From: Citromicrobium bathyomarinum
GTDB lineage: Bacteria; Pseudomonadota; Alphaproteobacteria; Sphingomonadales; Sphingomonadaceae
Direction: 5' to 3'
DNA length: 64,000 nucleotides
Assembly: GCF_021021475.1 (NCBI RefSeq)
Contig: NZ_JAINWL010000003.1
Span: 124,001-188,000, forward strand
Shown: positions 42,258 to 50,602 of the stretch, in pieces
Layout: each line of letters opens with the position of its first letter
Numbering within the stretch: the stretch's first letter is position 1
The notes under the pieces: generated by a model
Databases searched by the model: none
What the model saw: only the letters and a program-made list of their open reading frames with translations
What the model was told of the DNA's origin: nothing
Program-made: the position numbers and the translations under genes

Positions 42258-45200
42258 TTAGAAGTCGGCGCGGATACCGGCGTAGAAGTAACGACCGAAG
42301 GTGTCGTACGGATCGCCACCACCGGTGCCGAGCAGACCGAAGCCCGGCTTTTCGTCGAGCAGGTTGTCGACGCCGACGTAGAAGTTGAACGCATCGTCCA
42401 CATCCCAGTCGATCCGCGCATTGTGGTAGATCTTCATCGGGTAGGTCGGATCAGCGTACTGGTCGACGTTCGACGGGTCGAGCGTGGTGAGTTCGCCCGG
42501 GGTACAGGTGCCACCCGTGAAACCGGTCGAGCCCGAAGCGGGGCAACGGCCGATGTACGGGAAGGCGCTTTCGTATGCACCCTTGGTCATCTCGTCGATG
42601 AAGCGCATCGACCAGGTGAACTCGACATCGCCGATGTCGTAGCTCGCGCTGAACGAAGCTGCCCATTCCGGATCGCCCAGTTCGCCGCGGATGCGGTTGG
42701 GAACTTCGCCGTCGTCCGGGTTCTCGAAGAAGTCGAGCTTCAGGAGATGCGTCGCGATTGCACGAACCCGCAGGCGGTGATCGTTTTCGAACGTGTAGTT
42801 GTACTGCAGGTCGAAATCGATGCCTTCGGTTTCACGCGATGCGAAGTTGATCCCGCTCGACAGCAGCGCCGGGTCGTTGAACAGACCGGTCGTGGGGTCA
42901 CGCGAAATCGACACACAGTACGGGTTGTTGATCCCGTTCGCGTCGTTGTAGCAGTTGTTCAGGATCGTCTGCGCACCCAACGTCGCGATCTGATCTTCGA
43001 TCTCGATGTTGTAGTAGTCGACCGTGAAGCTCAGGCCCGGCACGAAGCGCGGCTGAAGCACCACACCGAGGGTGAGCGACTTGCCCTTTTCCTCGATCAG
43101 GTTCGGGTTGCCGCCCGAGGTGTAGGCAGTCGACGCCGACCGAGCCGTACAGTTCACGAACGGATCGCCGATGTCCAGCAGGGTGGGGTCAACCTGGCCG
43201 GCGCAAGCTGCTGCGATGGCCGGGGTGATCGTCGCGGGGACGCCGGCGGCGGCACAGTTGGCAGCACGGTTCGGGTTGTTGGTGATGTTCTGCGCATCGC
43301 AGGGGTCGGCCAGGAAGGCGAAGTTCTGCGAAGCGGGCGAGAACAGGTCGCTCTGGGTCGGAGCACGCACCGAGGTAGCGTATGCCGCACGGAACCGGAT
43401 GTCCGGGATCGGGGCGTAGATACCATTGATGTTGTAGGCCCAGACGGTGCCCGTGGCGGTGTTGTAGTCCGACACGCGCGCCGCACCCGAGATCGTCAGC
43501 TCATCCGCGAACGGAAGATCGGCGAGCAGCGGGATCGCGACTTCGGCGAAGCCTTCCAGAACTTCGAGCTTCGGCGGATCGAAGGTCGGGATCTGGTTGA
43601 GGAAGGTACCACCCGCCTGCACCAGCTCGTCGAACGCGCTGTAAGCGGTTTCGGTACGATACTCGGTGCCGAAAGCGAAGGCGATCGGGCCGCCCGGCAG
43701 TTCGAACAGCTGCGAGAGGTCGCCCGAGACGCTCGCCAGAATGTCGAACTCTTCGGCCTTTTCGTCGCGGGTCGTCGTGGTGTTCACGAAGTCCAGCGCG
43801 GCCTGGCTCGGCGCGCCGAAGCCGAACACGTTGATCGGCACACAGTCCGGACGGGTCACGGTGACCTGGTTCACGCGGCAGACGATCTCGCCCTGGGCGT
43901 TACGAGCAGCGTCGAGAGCCAGCAGGAAGCCGTCTTCGTTGCCGTCGAGGTCGAACAGCTTGAGGTTGTTCAGCGATTCGAGGTGCGATTCGAAGCGGCC
44001 ATAGTTGACCGAAACTTCGTACTGCCAGTCTTCGTTGAAGGTACCTTCGACGCCGGCAACGACGCGGTAGGTGTCACGGCTCTGGAATTCGCCGCGGCCA
44101 CCGAAGTCGACGTTGAAGCGCGAGATGGTGAACGGGGTGGCGTCACGGGTCGCGTTACAGAAACCGATCCCTGCCAGCGTGTTGAACGCCTGGTCGGTCA
44201 GGAACGGGTTGTCGCAGCGCAGGTTGGAGCCGCCGCCGAAGAAGCCCGGGATGGAACCCTGGAAGAAGCTCGGCTGGCCTTCCTGAATTGCGTCCACGTG
44301 GGCGTACTTGGCTTCGATGAAGGGCTGGAAGCCTTCGCTGAACTCGTAACGGGCCAGCAGGTTGACCGTGTAGCGTTCGAGGCCGGCAGCGAGCTGACCG
44401 GTGTTACGCAGGGTCGAACCTGCGCCGCCGATCACGTTGCTGGTGTACGAACCCAGCGCATCGCGCGGGCGCGAGCGGATGATCGAGCCGTCCGGCTGGA
44501 ACACGAGGATGCTGCGATCGCCGTACGCGCCAAGGAAGCCGCCATCGGAGATGTTGTTGTTGGTCACGCCGCACAGCGGAGCGGTATCGATGATGCCGTC
44601 GGTGCCGTTGGGCTCACCGCCGGTCGGTTCGACCGTGTTGTACTGGCAACGGCCGCTGAAAGCGCCGGTCAGTTCGTCGCGGTCGCGGAAGTAGAGCGGG
44701 TCGGCATTCGCATATTCGGCAGCGATCGCGATGTTACCGCGACCGTCGGCGAAGTTGGTGCCCCACACACCGGCGACGAACTGCGTCGCGCGATCACCGC
44801 GCTCCGAGATGCCGGCCTGGCCGCGCAGCGACAGACCGTCGTAGTCGCGCTTGAGGACGAAGTTGACGACACCGGCAACCGCGTCCGAACCGTAAATCGC
44901 GGAGTTACCACCGGTCACGACGTCGACACGCTCGAGCAGGTCGGTCGGGATGGTGTTCACGTCGACCAGGTAATCGCCGGGCAGGGCCGTGATGTGGCGA
45001 CGACCGTTGACGAGAACCAGCGTACGGCTGGTGCCGAGGCCGCGAAGGTCGAGCAGGTTGAGGCCTGCGGTACCGATGAAGCGGGTCGAGTTGCCCTGGC
45101 TGAAGGTGGTACGCAGCGACGGAAGGTCGTTCAGCGCGTCACCGAGCGAGATGTCGCCCTGATCGGTCAGTTCGCCGGCGGTGACCGAGGTCAGCGGCAC

Positions 45201-45452
45201 GGGCGAGGAAATGCTGGGGCGCGCAATGCGCGAACCGGTAACGACGATCATGCCTTCCGCAGGAACGGCGGCACTGGAATCGACGGGCTCGGACGTGTCG
45301 CACACGCCATTGTCGTTGGCATCGACGCAATCGGCTTCATCCGCGGTGGTGTCCTGCGCGAAGGCAGGCGCGCCGAAAGCAAGAGCCGCAACGCCGGCGG
45401 TCGCAAAAAGCGCCCCGCGACAACGTGCGACGGTGGAGTAACTGGTTTTCAT
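42258..45452 (-). CDS. TonB-dependent outer-membrane receptor 1
   Basis: This 1064-residue TonB-dependent receptor has a signal peptide (GALFATAGVAALAFGAPAFA). The plug begins near residue 66 with GMIVVTGSRIARPSISSPVP and continues through RGLGTSRTLVLVNGRRHI and ERVDVVTGGNSAIYGSDAVA. The C-terminal barrel ends in FYAGIRADF with terminal Phe. Unusually, the segment between signal and plug has DANDNGVCD within ADEADCVDANDNGVCDTSE, a Ca-loop-like acidic motif with cysteines. The substrate is unknown. ATG 45452 was chosen; an open frame upstream to 45629 is leader. It is related to the receptor at 46470. Confidence 0.9.
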   Translation of the reverse strand: MKTSYSTVARCRGALFATAGVAALAFGAPAFAQDTTADEADCVDANDNGVCDTSEPVDSSAAVPAEGMIVVTGSRIARPSISSPVPLTSVTAGELTDQGDISLGDALNDLPSLRTTFSQGNSTRFIGTAGLNLLDLRGLGTSRTLVLVNGRRHITALPGDYLVDVNTIPTDLLERVDVVTGGNSAIYGSDAVAGVVNFVLKRDYDGLSLRGQAGISERGDRATQFVAGVWGTNFADGRGNIAIAAEYANADPLYFRDRDELTGAFSGRCQYNTVEPTGGEPNGTDGIIDTAPLCGVTNNNISDGGFLGAYGDRSILVFQPDGSIIRSRPRDALGSYTSNVIGGAGSTLRNTGQLAAGLERYTVNLLARYEFSEGFQPFIEAKYAHVDAIQEGQPSFFQGSIPGFFGGGSNLRCDNPFLTDQAFNTLAGIGFCNATRDATPFTISRFNVDFGGRGEFQSRDTYRVVAGVEGTFNEDWQYEVSVNYGRFESHLESLNNLKLFDLDGNEDGFLLALDAARNAQGEIVCRVNQVTVTRPDCVPINVFGFGAPSQAALDFVNTTTTRDEKAEEFDILASVSGDLSQLFELPGGPIAFAFGTEYRTETAYSAFDELVQAGGTFLNQIPTFDPPKLEVLEGFAEVAIPLLADLPFADELTISGAARVSDYNTATGTVWAYNINGIYAPIPDIRFRAAYATSVRAPTQSDLFSPASQNFAFLADPCDAQNITNNPNRAANCAAAGVPATITPAIAAACAGQVDPTLLDIGDPFVNCTARSASTAYTSGGNPNLIEEKGKSLTLGVVLQPRFVPGLSFTVDYYNIEIEDQIATLGAQTILNNCYNDANGINNPYCVSISRDPTTGLFNDPALLSSGINFASRETEGIDFDLQYNYTFENDHRLRVRAIATHLLKLDFFENPDDGEVPNRIRGELGDPEWAASFSASYDIGDVEFTWSMRFIDEMTKGAYESAFPYIGRCPASGSTGFTGGTCTPGELTTLDPSNVDQYADPTYPMKIYHNARIDWDVDDAFNFYVGVDNLLDEKPGFGLLGTGGGDPYDTFGRYFYAGIRADF

Positions 45453-45609
45453 CTGATCTTTCCCCCAAGAAAGAGCCGGCTGCGACCCGGCGAAATGAGT
45501 TGCGCAAACTTCCAAAAGCAGGTGGCCCCGTTTTTGTGACTTTCGGCCATGCTGAAGGGCGTGCCCTGGCGCAATCGAAAAGCTTGAGCGTGAGAGGCTT
45601 TGTTGGTCC

Positions 45610-45629
45610 ATGTTGCACTTTCGCAACAT
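45610..45629. promoter_or_regulatory. Palindromic operator candidate upstream of receptor 1
   Basis: A perfect 7-bp inverted repeat ATGTTGC/GCAACAT with a six-base spacer lies 157 nt upstream of the receptor start, in the 271-nt gap before the next gene. It resembles a dimeric repressor site. Which regulator uses it is unknown; no regulator gene is nearby. Confidence 0.4.
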
Positions 45630-45723
45630 CGAGAAGTCGGCTCGGTGACACGACTTGCGAACGCACCGGTGACCGGCGCTTTTCGTCTGCCGGATCGTCA
45701 GTGCTGGCGCGCAGGCCGGATGG

Positions 45724-46248
45724 CTATTCGATCCGTACGCCCTTGACCCCGAGCTGGCCGTTCACACGAATGAAGAAGGAGCCGAGCGCAGCGCGCTTGA
45801 ACACGACGGCCTGACCGCTCTTGGGCGGATTGAAGCGCATCGGTGGGTTGGAAATCTGCCACACCGAGCCTTCCTCGGTCGTTATGAGGTAGCCGCTGCG
45901 GCCATAGGGGGCGACCCGGGTTATGGTGGTCTCCAGCAGGTCCATGTCTTCTTTGTCGTCGCTGCCGAACAGGCCCTTGGGAATCGTGAATCCGAACAGC
46001 TTGCGCTTTGTCTGGCGGACCTCCTCGCGGTCGACCAGGCGGACCTCGCCTTCCTCGCTCGCGGCGACCACTGCGCCGACCTCGCGGTCGTAGCAGGCGA
46101 GACGGGCGTCGGGCTCCTCGATCGAGCGACATGTTGCGAGCCGGTCGAGATAGCCGGGCGAATCATCCTGGGCGAGCGCCGGTGAGGCCAGGCCGACAAG
46201 GGCGATCGAGAGGGCCGCCGCGGGGAGGGAAATTTTCGGTCCGGTCAT
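45724..46248 (-). CDS. Exported protein of unknown function with CR-x-I-x4-DARLACYD motif
   Basis: This 174-residue precursor has a signal peptide (SLPAAALSIALVGLASPALA). The mature N-terminus has a two-cysteine motif (CRSIEEPDARLACYDREVG), seen in several exported proteins of proteobacteria. The remainder is a beta-rich domain (TTITRVAPYGRSGYLITTEEGSVWQISNPP, FKRAALGSFFIRVNGQLGVKGVRIE). The family is not named with confidence. ATG 46248 was chosen for the signal peptide. It is located between two receptors and points leftward like receptor 1, from which a 271-nt leader region separates it. Confidence 0.75.
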   Translation of the reverse strand: MTGPKISLPAAALSIALVGLASPALAQDDSPGYLDRLATCRSIEEPDARLACYDREVGAVVAASEEGEVRLVDREEVRQTKRKLFGFTIPKGLFGSDDKEDMDLLETTITRVAPYGRSGYLITTEEGSVWQISNPPMRFNPPKSGQAVVFKRAALGSFFIRVNGQLGVKGVRIE

Positions 46249-46469
46249 GGGTCTGCGAAAGCCTCTTCGTTTCGATTTCTGGGCGCTTGGTAGCACGGCG
46301 TGTCGTGTGCGAAACTGTCACCGAAAAGTCACAGGCGCATGCTCTCCGGGCCGGTTGGTACGCGGTCCTTATTGAAAGCGGGCGGTCCGGTGACCTAGAG
46401 CAGGCCCATCGGAAACAAGCTCCGAGAAATTTGTGCGCTCATTGGCGCATTCCTACGAAGGGGACTTCA

Positions 46470-49430
46470 ATGACCAACCGTTTTAACAAGGCGGCCTTGC
46501 TTGCTGGGACCGTGATGGCCGGCGCGGTGTTTGCCACGCCCGCCATGGCGCAAGGTACCCCGGACGAGCCCGCGCTCGAAACCGGTGCGTCCGAGCCCAA
46601 TGGCGAACTGATCGTCGTCACCGGTTCGCGCATCGCCCGTCGCGACCTCGAAACTGCGGCTCCGGTCGCGGTCGTGAACTCGGAAGAGTTCGAACTGTCG
46701 GGTTCGGTCAACGTCGAAAGCGTGATCAACACCCTGCCGCAGGTAGTGCCGGGCACGACCTCGTTCTCGAACAACCCGGGCGATGGCACCGCGACGCTGA
46801 ACCTTCGCGGTCTCGGCGCAACCCGCACGCTGGTGCTGGTCAATGGCCGTCGCTGGATGTTCTACAACACCGACCAGGTCGTCGACCTCAACACCATTCC
46901 GCAGTTCCTGCTTGAATCGGTCGACGTTGTGACCGGTGGTGCTTCGGCCGTTTACGGTTCGGACGCGATCGCCGGGGTCGTCAACTTCCGCCTCAAGGAT
47001 GTGCAGGGCGTCGAAGTCGGTGGCCAGTACTCGCTGACCGAGCGTGGCGACGGTGCGCGCTACGAAGTGCACGGTGCGATCGGCAGCGAATTCGCCGATG
47101 GCCGCGGTAGCGCCACGGTCTATGCCGAATACTACAAGCGCGATTCGATCTTCCAGGGCGACCGCGACTTCTCGAACTTCGCCCTCGGCGGTGAGACCGA
47201 CGGCGGCGACCTGCAGCAGTTCGGTTCCTCGACCCTGCCCAGCGGTGTGCTCCGCTACCTTGGCGGTGCGCAGGGCAACACCGGCCTTCCCGCCGGCACC
47301 GAATTTGGCGCTGCGGGCACCAACGGCTTCGGCACCGGCGTCGTCTTCGACCAGCCGCGTGACTTCCGTCGTCGTGCAGGCGATCTCTACAACTACGCTC
47401 CGGTGAACTACCTGCAGCTTCCGCAGGAACGTTACCTGCTCGGCGGCTATGCCGACTACGAGCTGGGCGGCGGTCACCGTGCCTACGCCGAAGTTTCCTA
47501 CGTCAACAACCAGGTCGAAGCCGCACTGGCAGCGACCCCGGTGACCGGCAACTTCAACGTCGATCTTGCAACCGTGCAGCCGTTCCTCGTGGCAGGCGAC
47601 TTCGCACAGCTGCAGGCGATCGACGCGGCGGAAACCGCACAGAACGCGACCGACGGCGTTGCCGACGATCCGGGTGTGGTGAACCTCTACGTGCAGCGTC
47701 GTGTCACCGAAACCGGCCTGCGCCAGAACCTCGACGAGCGTAACTCCTTCCGTATCCTCGGCGGGATCACCGGCCCGATCGGCGATTACCTGAACTACGA
47801 TGCCTACTACATGTATGCGCGTACTCGGAACGCCAACATCCAGCAGGGCAACATCTCGCGCTCGAACTTCCAGGCCGGGCTCGACGGCACGGGCACCCCG
47901 ATCAACATCTTCGGCCCCGGCACGCTGACGCCGGAAATGGTCGACTCGATCACCATCCAGGCCCAGAACGGCGATATTTCGTCGCTTCAGGTCGCAACGG
48001 CGGTGATCTCGGGTACGTTCGGCGACTTCGCCATCACCGAGGCATCCGATCCGGTCGGCTTCGCCATCGGTGGCGAATACCGCAAGGTTGCCGCGCAGTT
48101 CATTCCGGATACCGCGCTCGCTTCGGGTGACGTCATCGGCTTCAACGCCGGTGAGCCCACCAATGGCGATTACGATGTCCGCGAACTGTTCGCCGAAGTC
48201 GCGATCCCGGTCCGCTTCGGTACCGCAGCTCTCGATATCTCGGGTGCGGCGCGCTACTCCGACTATTCGAGCGGCACGATCGGTGGCGTTTGGACCTATG
48301 CCGGTGGCGTCGAATTCGCGCCGATCCCGGACATCAAGCTGCGTGCGCAGTATCAGCGTGCGGTTCGCGCTCCCAACGTGGGTGAACTGTTCGGTGGTCT
48401 GGCGATCGGCTTCCCGGGTGCGACCGACCCCTGTGCGGTTGCCGGTGCGCAGAACGATGCCACGCTCAACGCGCTGTGCATCGCGACCGGTGTTGCGCCG
48501 GGCAGCGTTGGTGACCCCAACATCCGTCCGGACACCCAGGTGCCCGCCACCTTCGGTGGTAACGCCGCTCTGGGCGAGGAAACCTCGGACAGCTACACCT
48601 TCGGTGTGGTGCTGCAGCCGCGGTTCATCCCGGGTCTCTCGATCACGGCCGACTACTTCAACTTCAAGATTGAAGACGCGATCGCGACCTTCGGTGGCGG
48701 CCTGAACAGCACCCTGAACCTGTGCTACAACGTCGTTCAGGACATCAACAGCGAGTACTGCCAGGTCATCGTCGGCACCCGTCAGGGCAACGGCGCGATC
48801 ACCACGGCGAACCCGCCGCTGTTGAACCAGGCGAACGTCGCGAAGCTCGAAGTGTCGGGCATCGACTTCCAGGTCGCTTACGGGACGAGCCTGCCGTTCT
48901 CGCTCTTCACCGACACCGGTGAGCAGCGTCTGCAGCTGTCCTTCCTCGGCACCTGGACCGAAAAGAGCGATCTGTACCCGGTGCAGGGCTTCGACACCGT
49001 CAACGAATGTGCGGGCCGCTTCGGCGCGACCTGTGGCGAACCGACGCCTGAGTTCAAGTGGACCAGCCGTGCCTCGTTCATCGATGGCCCGGTCACCACT
49101 TCGCTCCGCTGGCGTCATGTCGGTTCGGTCACCGATGACGATGACACGCTGGACTACACGCAGTTCAACGGGGTCGAGAAGATCGATGCCTACGACCTGC
49201 TGGACCTGACGTTCTCCTATGCGGCGAGCGAAGCGCTGACCCTGAGCGTGGGTGTGAACAACCTGTTCGACACGCTGCCGGGTACGCCTCTGTTCGATGC
49301 CAATGGTACCGTCACCAACCGTCCGAACAGCCTCCTGCTTGGCGACAACCAGGAACAGGCCAACACCTACCCGAGCACTTACGACGTGCTGGGCCGCGAC
49401 TTCTTCGTCAGCGCGATGATCAAGTTCTAG
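46470..49430 (+). CDS. TonB-dependent outer-membrane receptor 2
   Basis: This 986-residue TonB-dependent receptor has a signal peptide (ALLAGTVMAGAVFATPAMA). The plug starts with GELIVVTGSRIARRDLETAAPV (about 45-66) and contains LRGLGATRTLVLVNGRRWMF and ESVDVVTGGASAVYGSDAIA. The barrel ends in RDFFVSAMIKF with terminal Phe. It is clearly homologous to receptor 1 but lacks the acidic Cys-containing insert. GAAGGGG precedes ATG 46470. The 221-nt leader holds a TGCGC/GCGCA inverted repeat close to the start. A very strong terminator follows. Substrate unknown. Confidence 0.92.
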   Translation: MTNRFNKAALLAGTVMAGAVFATPAMAQGTPDEPALETGASEPNGELIVVTGSRIARRDLETAAPVAVVNSEEFELSGSVNVESVINTLPQVVPGTTSFSNNPGDGTATLNLRGLGATRTLVLVNGRRWMFYNTDQVVDLNTIPQFLLESVDVVTGGASAVYGSDAIAGVVNFRLKDVQGVEVGGQYSLTERGDGARYEVHGAIGSEFADGRGSATVYAEYYKRDSIFQGDRDFSNFALGGETDGGDLQQFGSSTLPSGVLRYLGGAQGNTGLPAGTEFGAAGTNGFGTGVVFDQPRDFRRRAGDLYNYAPVNYLQLPQERYLLGGYADYELGGGHRAYAEVSYVNNQVEAALAATPVTGNFNVDLATVQPFLVAGDFAQLQAIDAAETAQNATDGVADDPGVVNLYVQRRVTETGLRQNLDERNSFRILGGITGPIGDYLNYDAYYMYARTRNANIQQGNISRSNFQAGLDGTGTPINIFGPGTLTPEMVDSITIQAQNGDISSLQVATAVISGTFGDFAITEASDPVGFAIGGEYRKVAAQFIPDTALASGDVIGFNAGEPTNGDYDVRELFAEVAIPVRFGTAALDISGAARYSDYSSGTIGGVWTYAGGVEFAPIPDIKLRAQYQRAVRAPNVGELFGGLAIGFPGATDPCAVAGAQNDATLNALCIATGVAPGSVGDPNIRPDTQVPATFGGNAALGEETSDSYTFGVVLQPRFIPGLSITADYFNFKIEDAIATFGGGLNSTLNLCYNVVQDINSEYCQVIVGTRQGNGAITTANPPLLNQANVAKLEVSGIDFQVAYGTSLPFSLFTDTGEQRLQLSFLGTWTEKSDLYPVQGFDTVNECAGRFGATCGEPTPEFKWTSRASFIDGPVTTSLRWRHVGSVTDDDDTLDYTQFNGVEKIDAYDLLDLTFSYAASEALTLSVGVNNLFDTLPGTPLFDANGTVTNRPNSLLLGDNQEQANTYPSTYDVLGRDFFVSAMIKF

Positions 49431-49457
49431 TCACGCGCGGCGAAAGCCGAAAAAAGG

Positions 49458-49489
49458 CGGCGGGCTCTTCGGAGCCCGCCGTTTTTTTT
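49458..49489 (+). terminator. Strong intrinsic terminator of receptor 2
   Basis: A perfect 10-bp stem CGGCGGGCTC/GAGCCCGCCG with a TTCG tetraloop (49458-49481) is followed by eight T's (49482-49489). It ends the receptor transcript 28 nt after the stop. A 200-nt gap to the next stop (leftward methyltransferase) contains no other recognised feature. Confidence 0.93.
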
Positions 49490-49690
49490 GTGCAAGCGAT
49501 GGACGCAGGCAATCTTGCGGAGAGGGGATATGTCGCGCGATCGGATGGCTGCTCGGGGCGCAGGCGTCCTCTCGGGAAGAGTGCGGGAGCAGGTTTACCC
49601 GCTCGTCACGCCGCAGGCCGCGCTACGGACCCTCGGTTGATCCGAGAACTGCTGACCGTCTGGCCAGGGAAGCTTGCCGCGCGTCGGGCA

Positions 49691-50602
49691 TCAGGCGCGT
49701 TTGAGCGCGATCATCTCCGCAAAGACCCGACCGGCAGCATCGCTCAGCTCCTCGGTCTCGCTCACTGCGAGGCCGGCGGCGGCGAATGCGCCGAGGAAAC
49801 CGTCCCGCGCGTCGGCCGTCGCGCAGGCGGCCTCAAGCGAGGCGATCCGCGCCAACTCGTTGCGTGCCTGTGCCTCGATCCGGTCGAGCAGAGTGGCAAT
49901 CCCCGTCGCGGTATCGCCCGCCTGCGCGCCCATCAGCAGCGAGCGCCGCACGGCTTCGGGTATCTCCCAGGCGGCCGACTGGTCGCCATGCTTCGTCCGC
50001 CCTTGCTCGACGATTTCTGCGACCATCACGGTCGCATCGGGCCATGGCGGCGGCTCGTCATTGAGCGCTGCCTTGGTCTTGGCCATCAGGCTGATCTCAT
50101 CGACGACCCAGCGGATCTGTTCGGCGCGGGCGATGTTGTGCGACAGGATCGCGCCGTCGCCACGGTGGATCACCGTGCCCACCGCCGCATCTTCGCTGGC
50201 CACGCGGGCGATCTCCTGCGCCACTTGCGGCGTGTCGCCATATTCGATGCCGAACTGGCTGACGATTGCATCGAAGCTAGCGTCTGCGAAAGGAAGGTCT
50301 TCCATCGCGGTCGCCCGACGAAGATCGACGCCCGGCGGTGGTTGAGGCAGTTGCGGTGCCAGATCGATCCCGGTCAGCACCGCATCCGGGCGACCAGTGC
50401 CGATCCAGTGAAGCACGCGCGCATCCCCGGTCGCGAGATCGAGCACCCGCGCGCCCTGTGGCAGGCGCGAGCCGAAGGCGCGCCACGTCCGTTCCAGTGT
50501 TGCGAAAACCGATTGCCAGCGCGCGGGCAGGCACCCGGTGCTGCCATGCGGCCCCTGCTGTGCCCAGAATTCACTCCAGGCGTGATCCGTCGTCTGTCCC
50601 AT
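49691..50602 (-). CDS. Class I SAM-dependent methyltransferase
   Basis: This 303-residue methyltransferase has motif I VLDLATGDAR (residues 53-62), motif II VLTGIDLAPQLPQP (about 75) and a post-motif DASFDAIVSQFGIEYGD. It resembles methyltransferase-11 type small-molecule or lipid methylases. The C-terminal 150 residues form a helical cap of unknown role. The start overlaps the 3' end of the TPR/oxygenase gene by 32 nt, so it is the last gene of a three-gene leftward operon with two putative 2-oxoglutarate-dependent oxygenases. Substrate unknown. Confidence 0.78.
   Translation of the reverse strand: MGQTTDHAWSEFWAQQGPHGSTGCLPARWQSVFATLERTWRAFGSRLPQGARVLDLATGDARVLHWIGTGRPDAVLTGIDLAPQLPQPPPGVDLRRATAMEDLPFADASFDAIVSQFGIEYGDTPQVAQEIARVASEDAAVGTVIHRGDGAILSHNIARAEQIRWVVDEISLMAKTKAALNDEPPPWPDATVMVAEIVEQGRTKHGDQSAAWEIPEAVRRSLLMGAQAGDTATGIATLLDRIEAQARNELARIASLEAACATADARDGFLGAFAAAGLAVSETEELSDAAGRVFAEMIALKRA

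Noticed and set aside
42132-45539. Very long open frame antisense to TonB receptor 1 (over 1100 codons)
   Set aside because: It is a consequence of GC-rich codon bias opposite a real gene. It has no family motifs, and the receptor with signal peptide, plug and barrel is on the other strand.
45453-45629. Upstream start of receptor 1 at 45629
   Set aside because: It would place 59 non-conserved residues before a clear signal peptide and start inside the palindrome.
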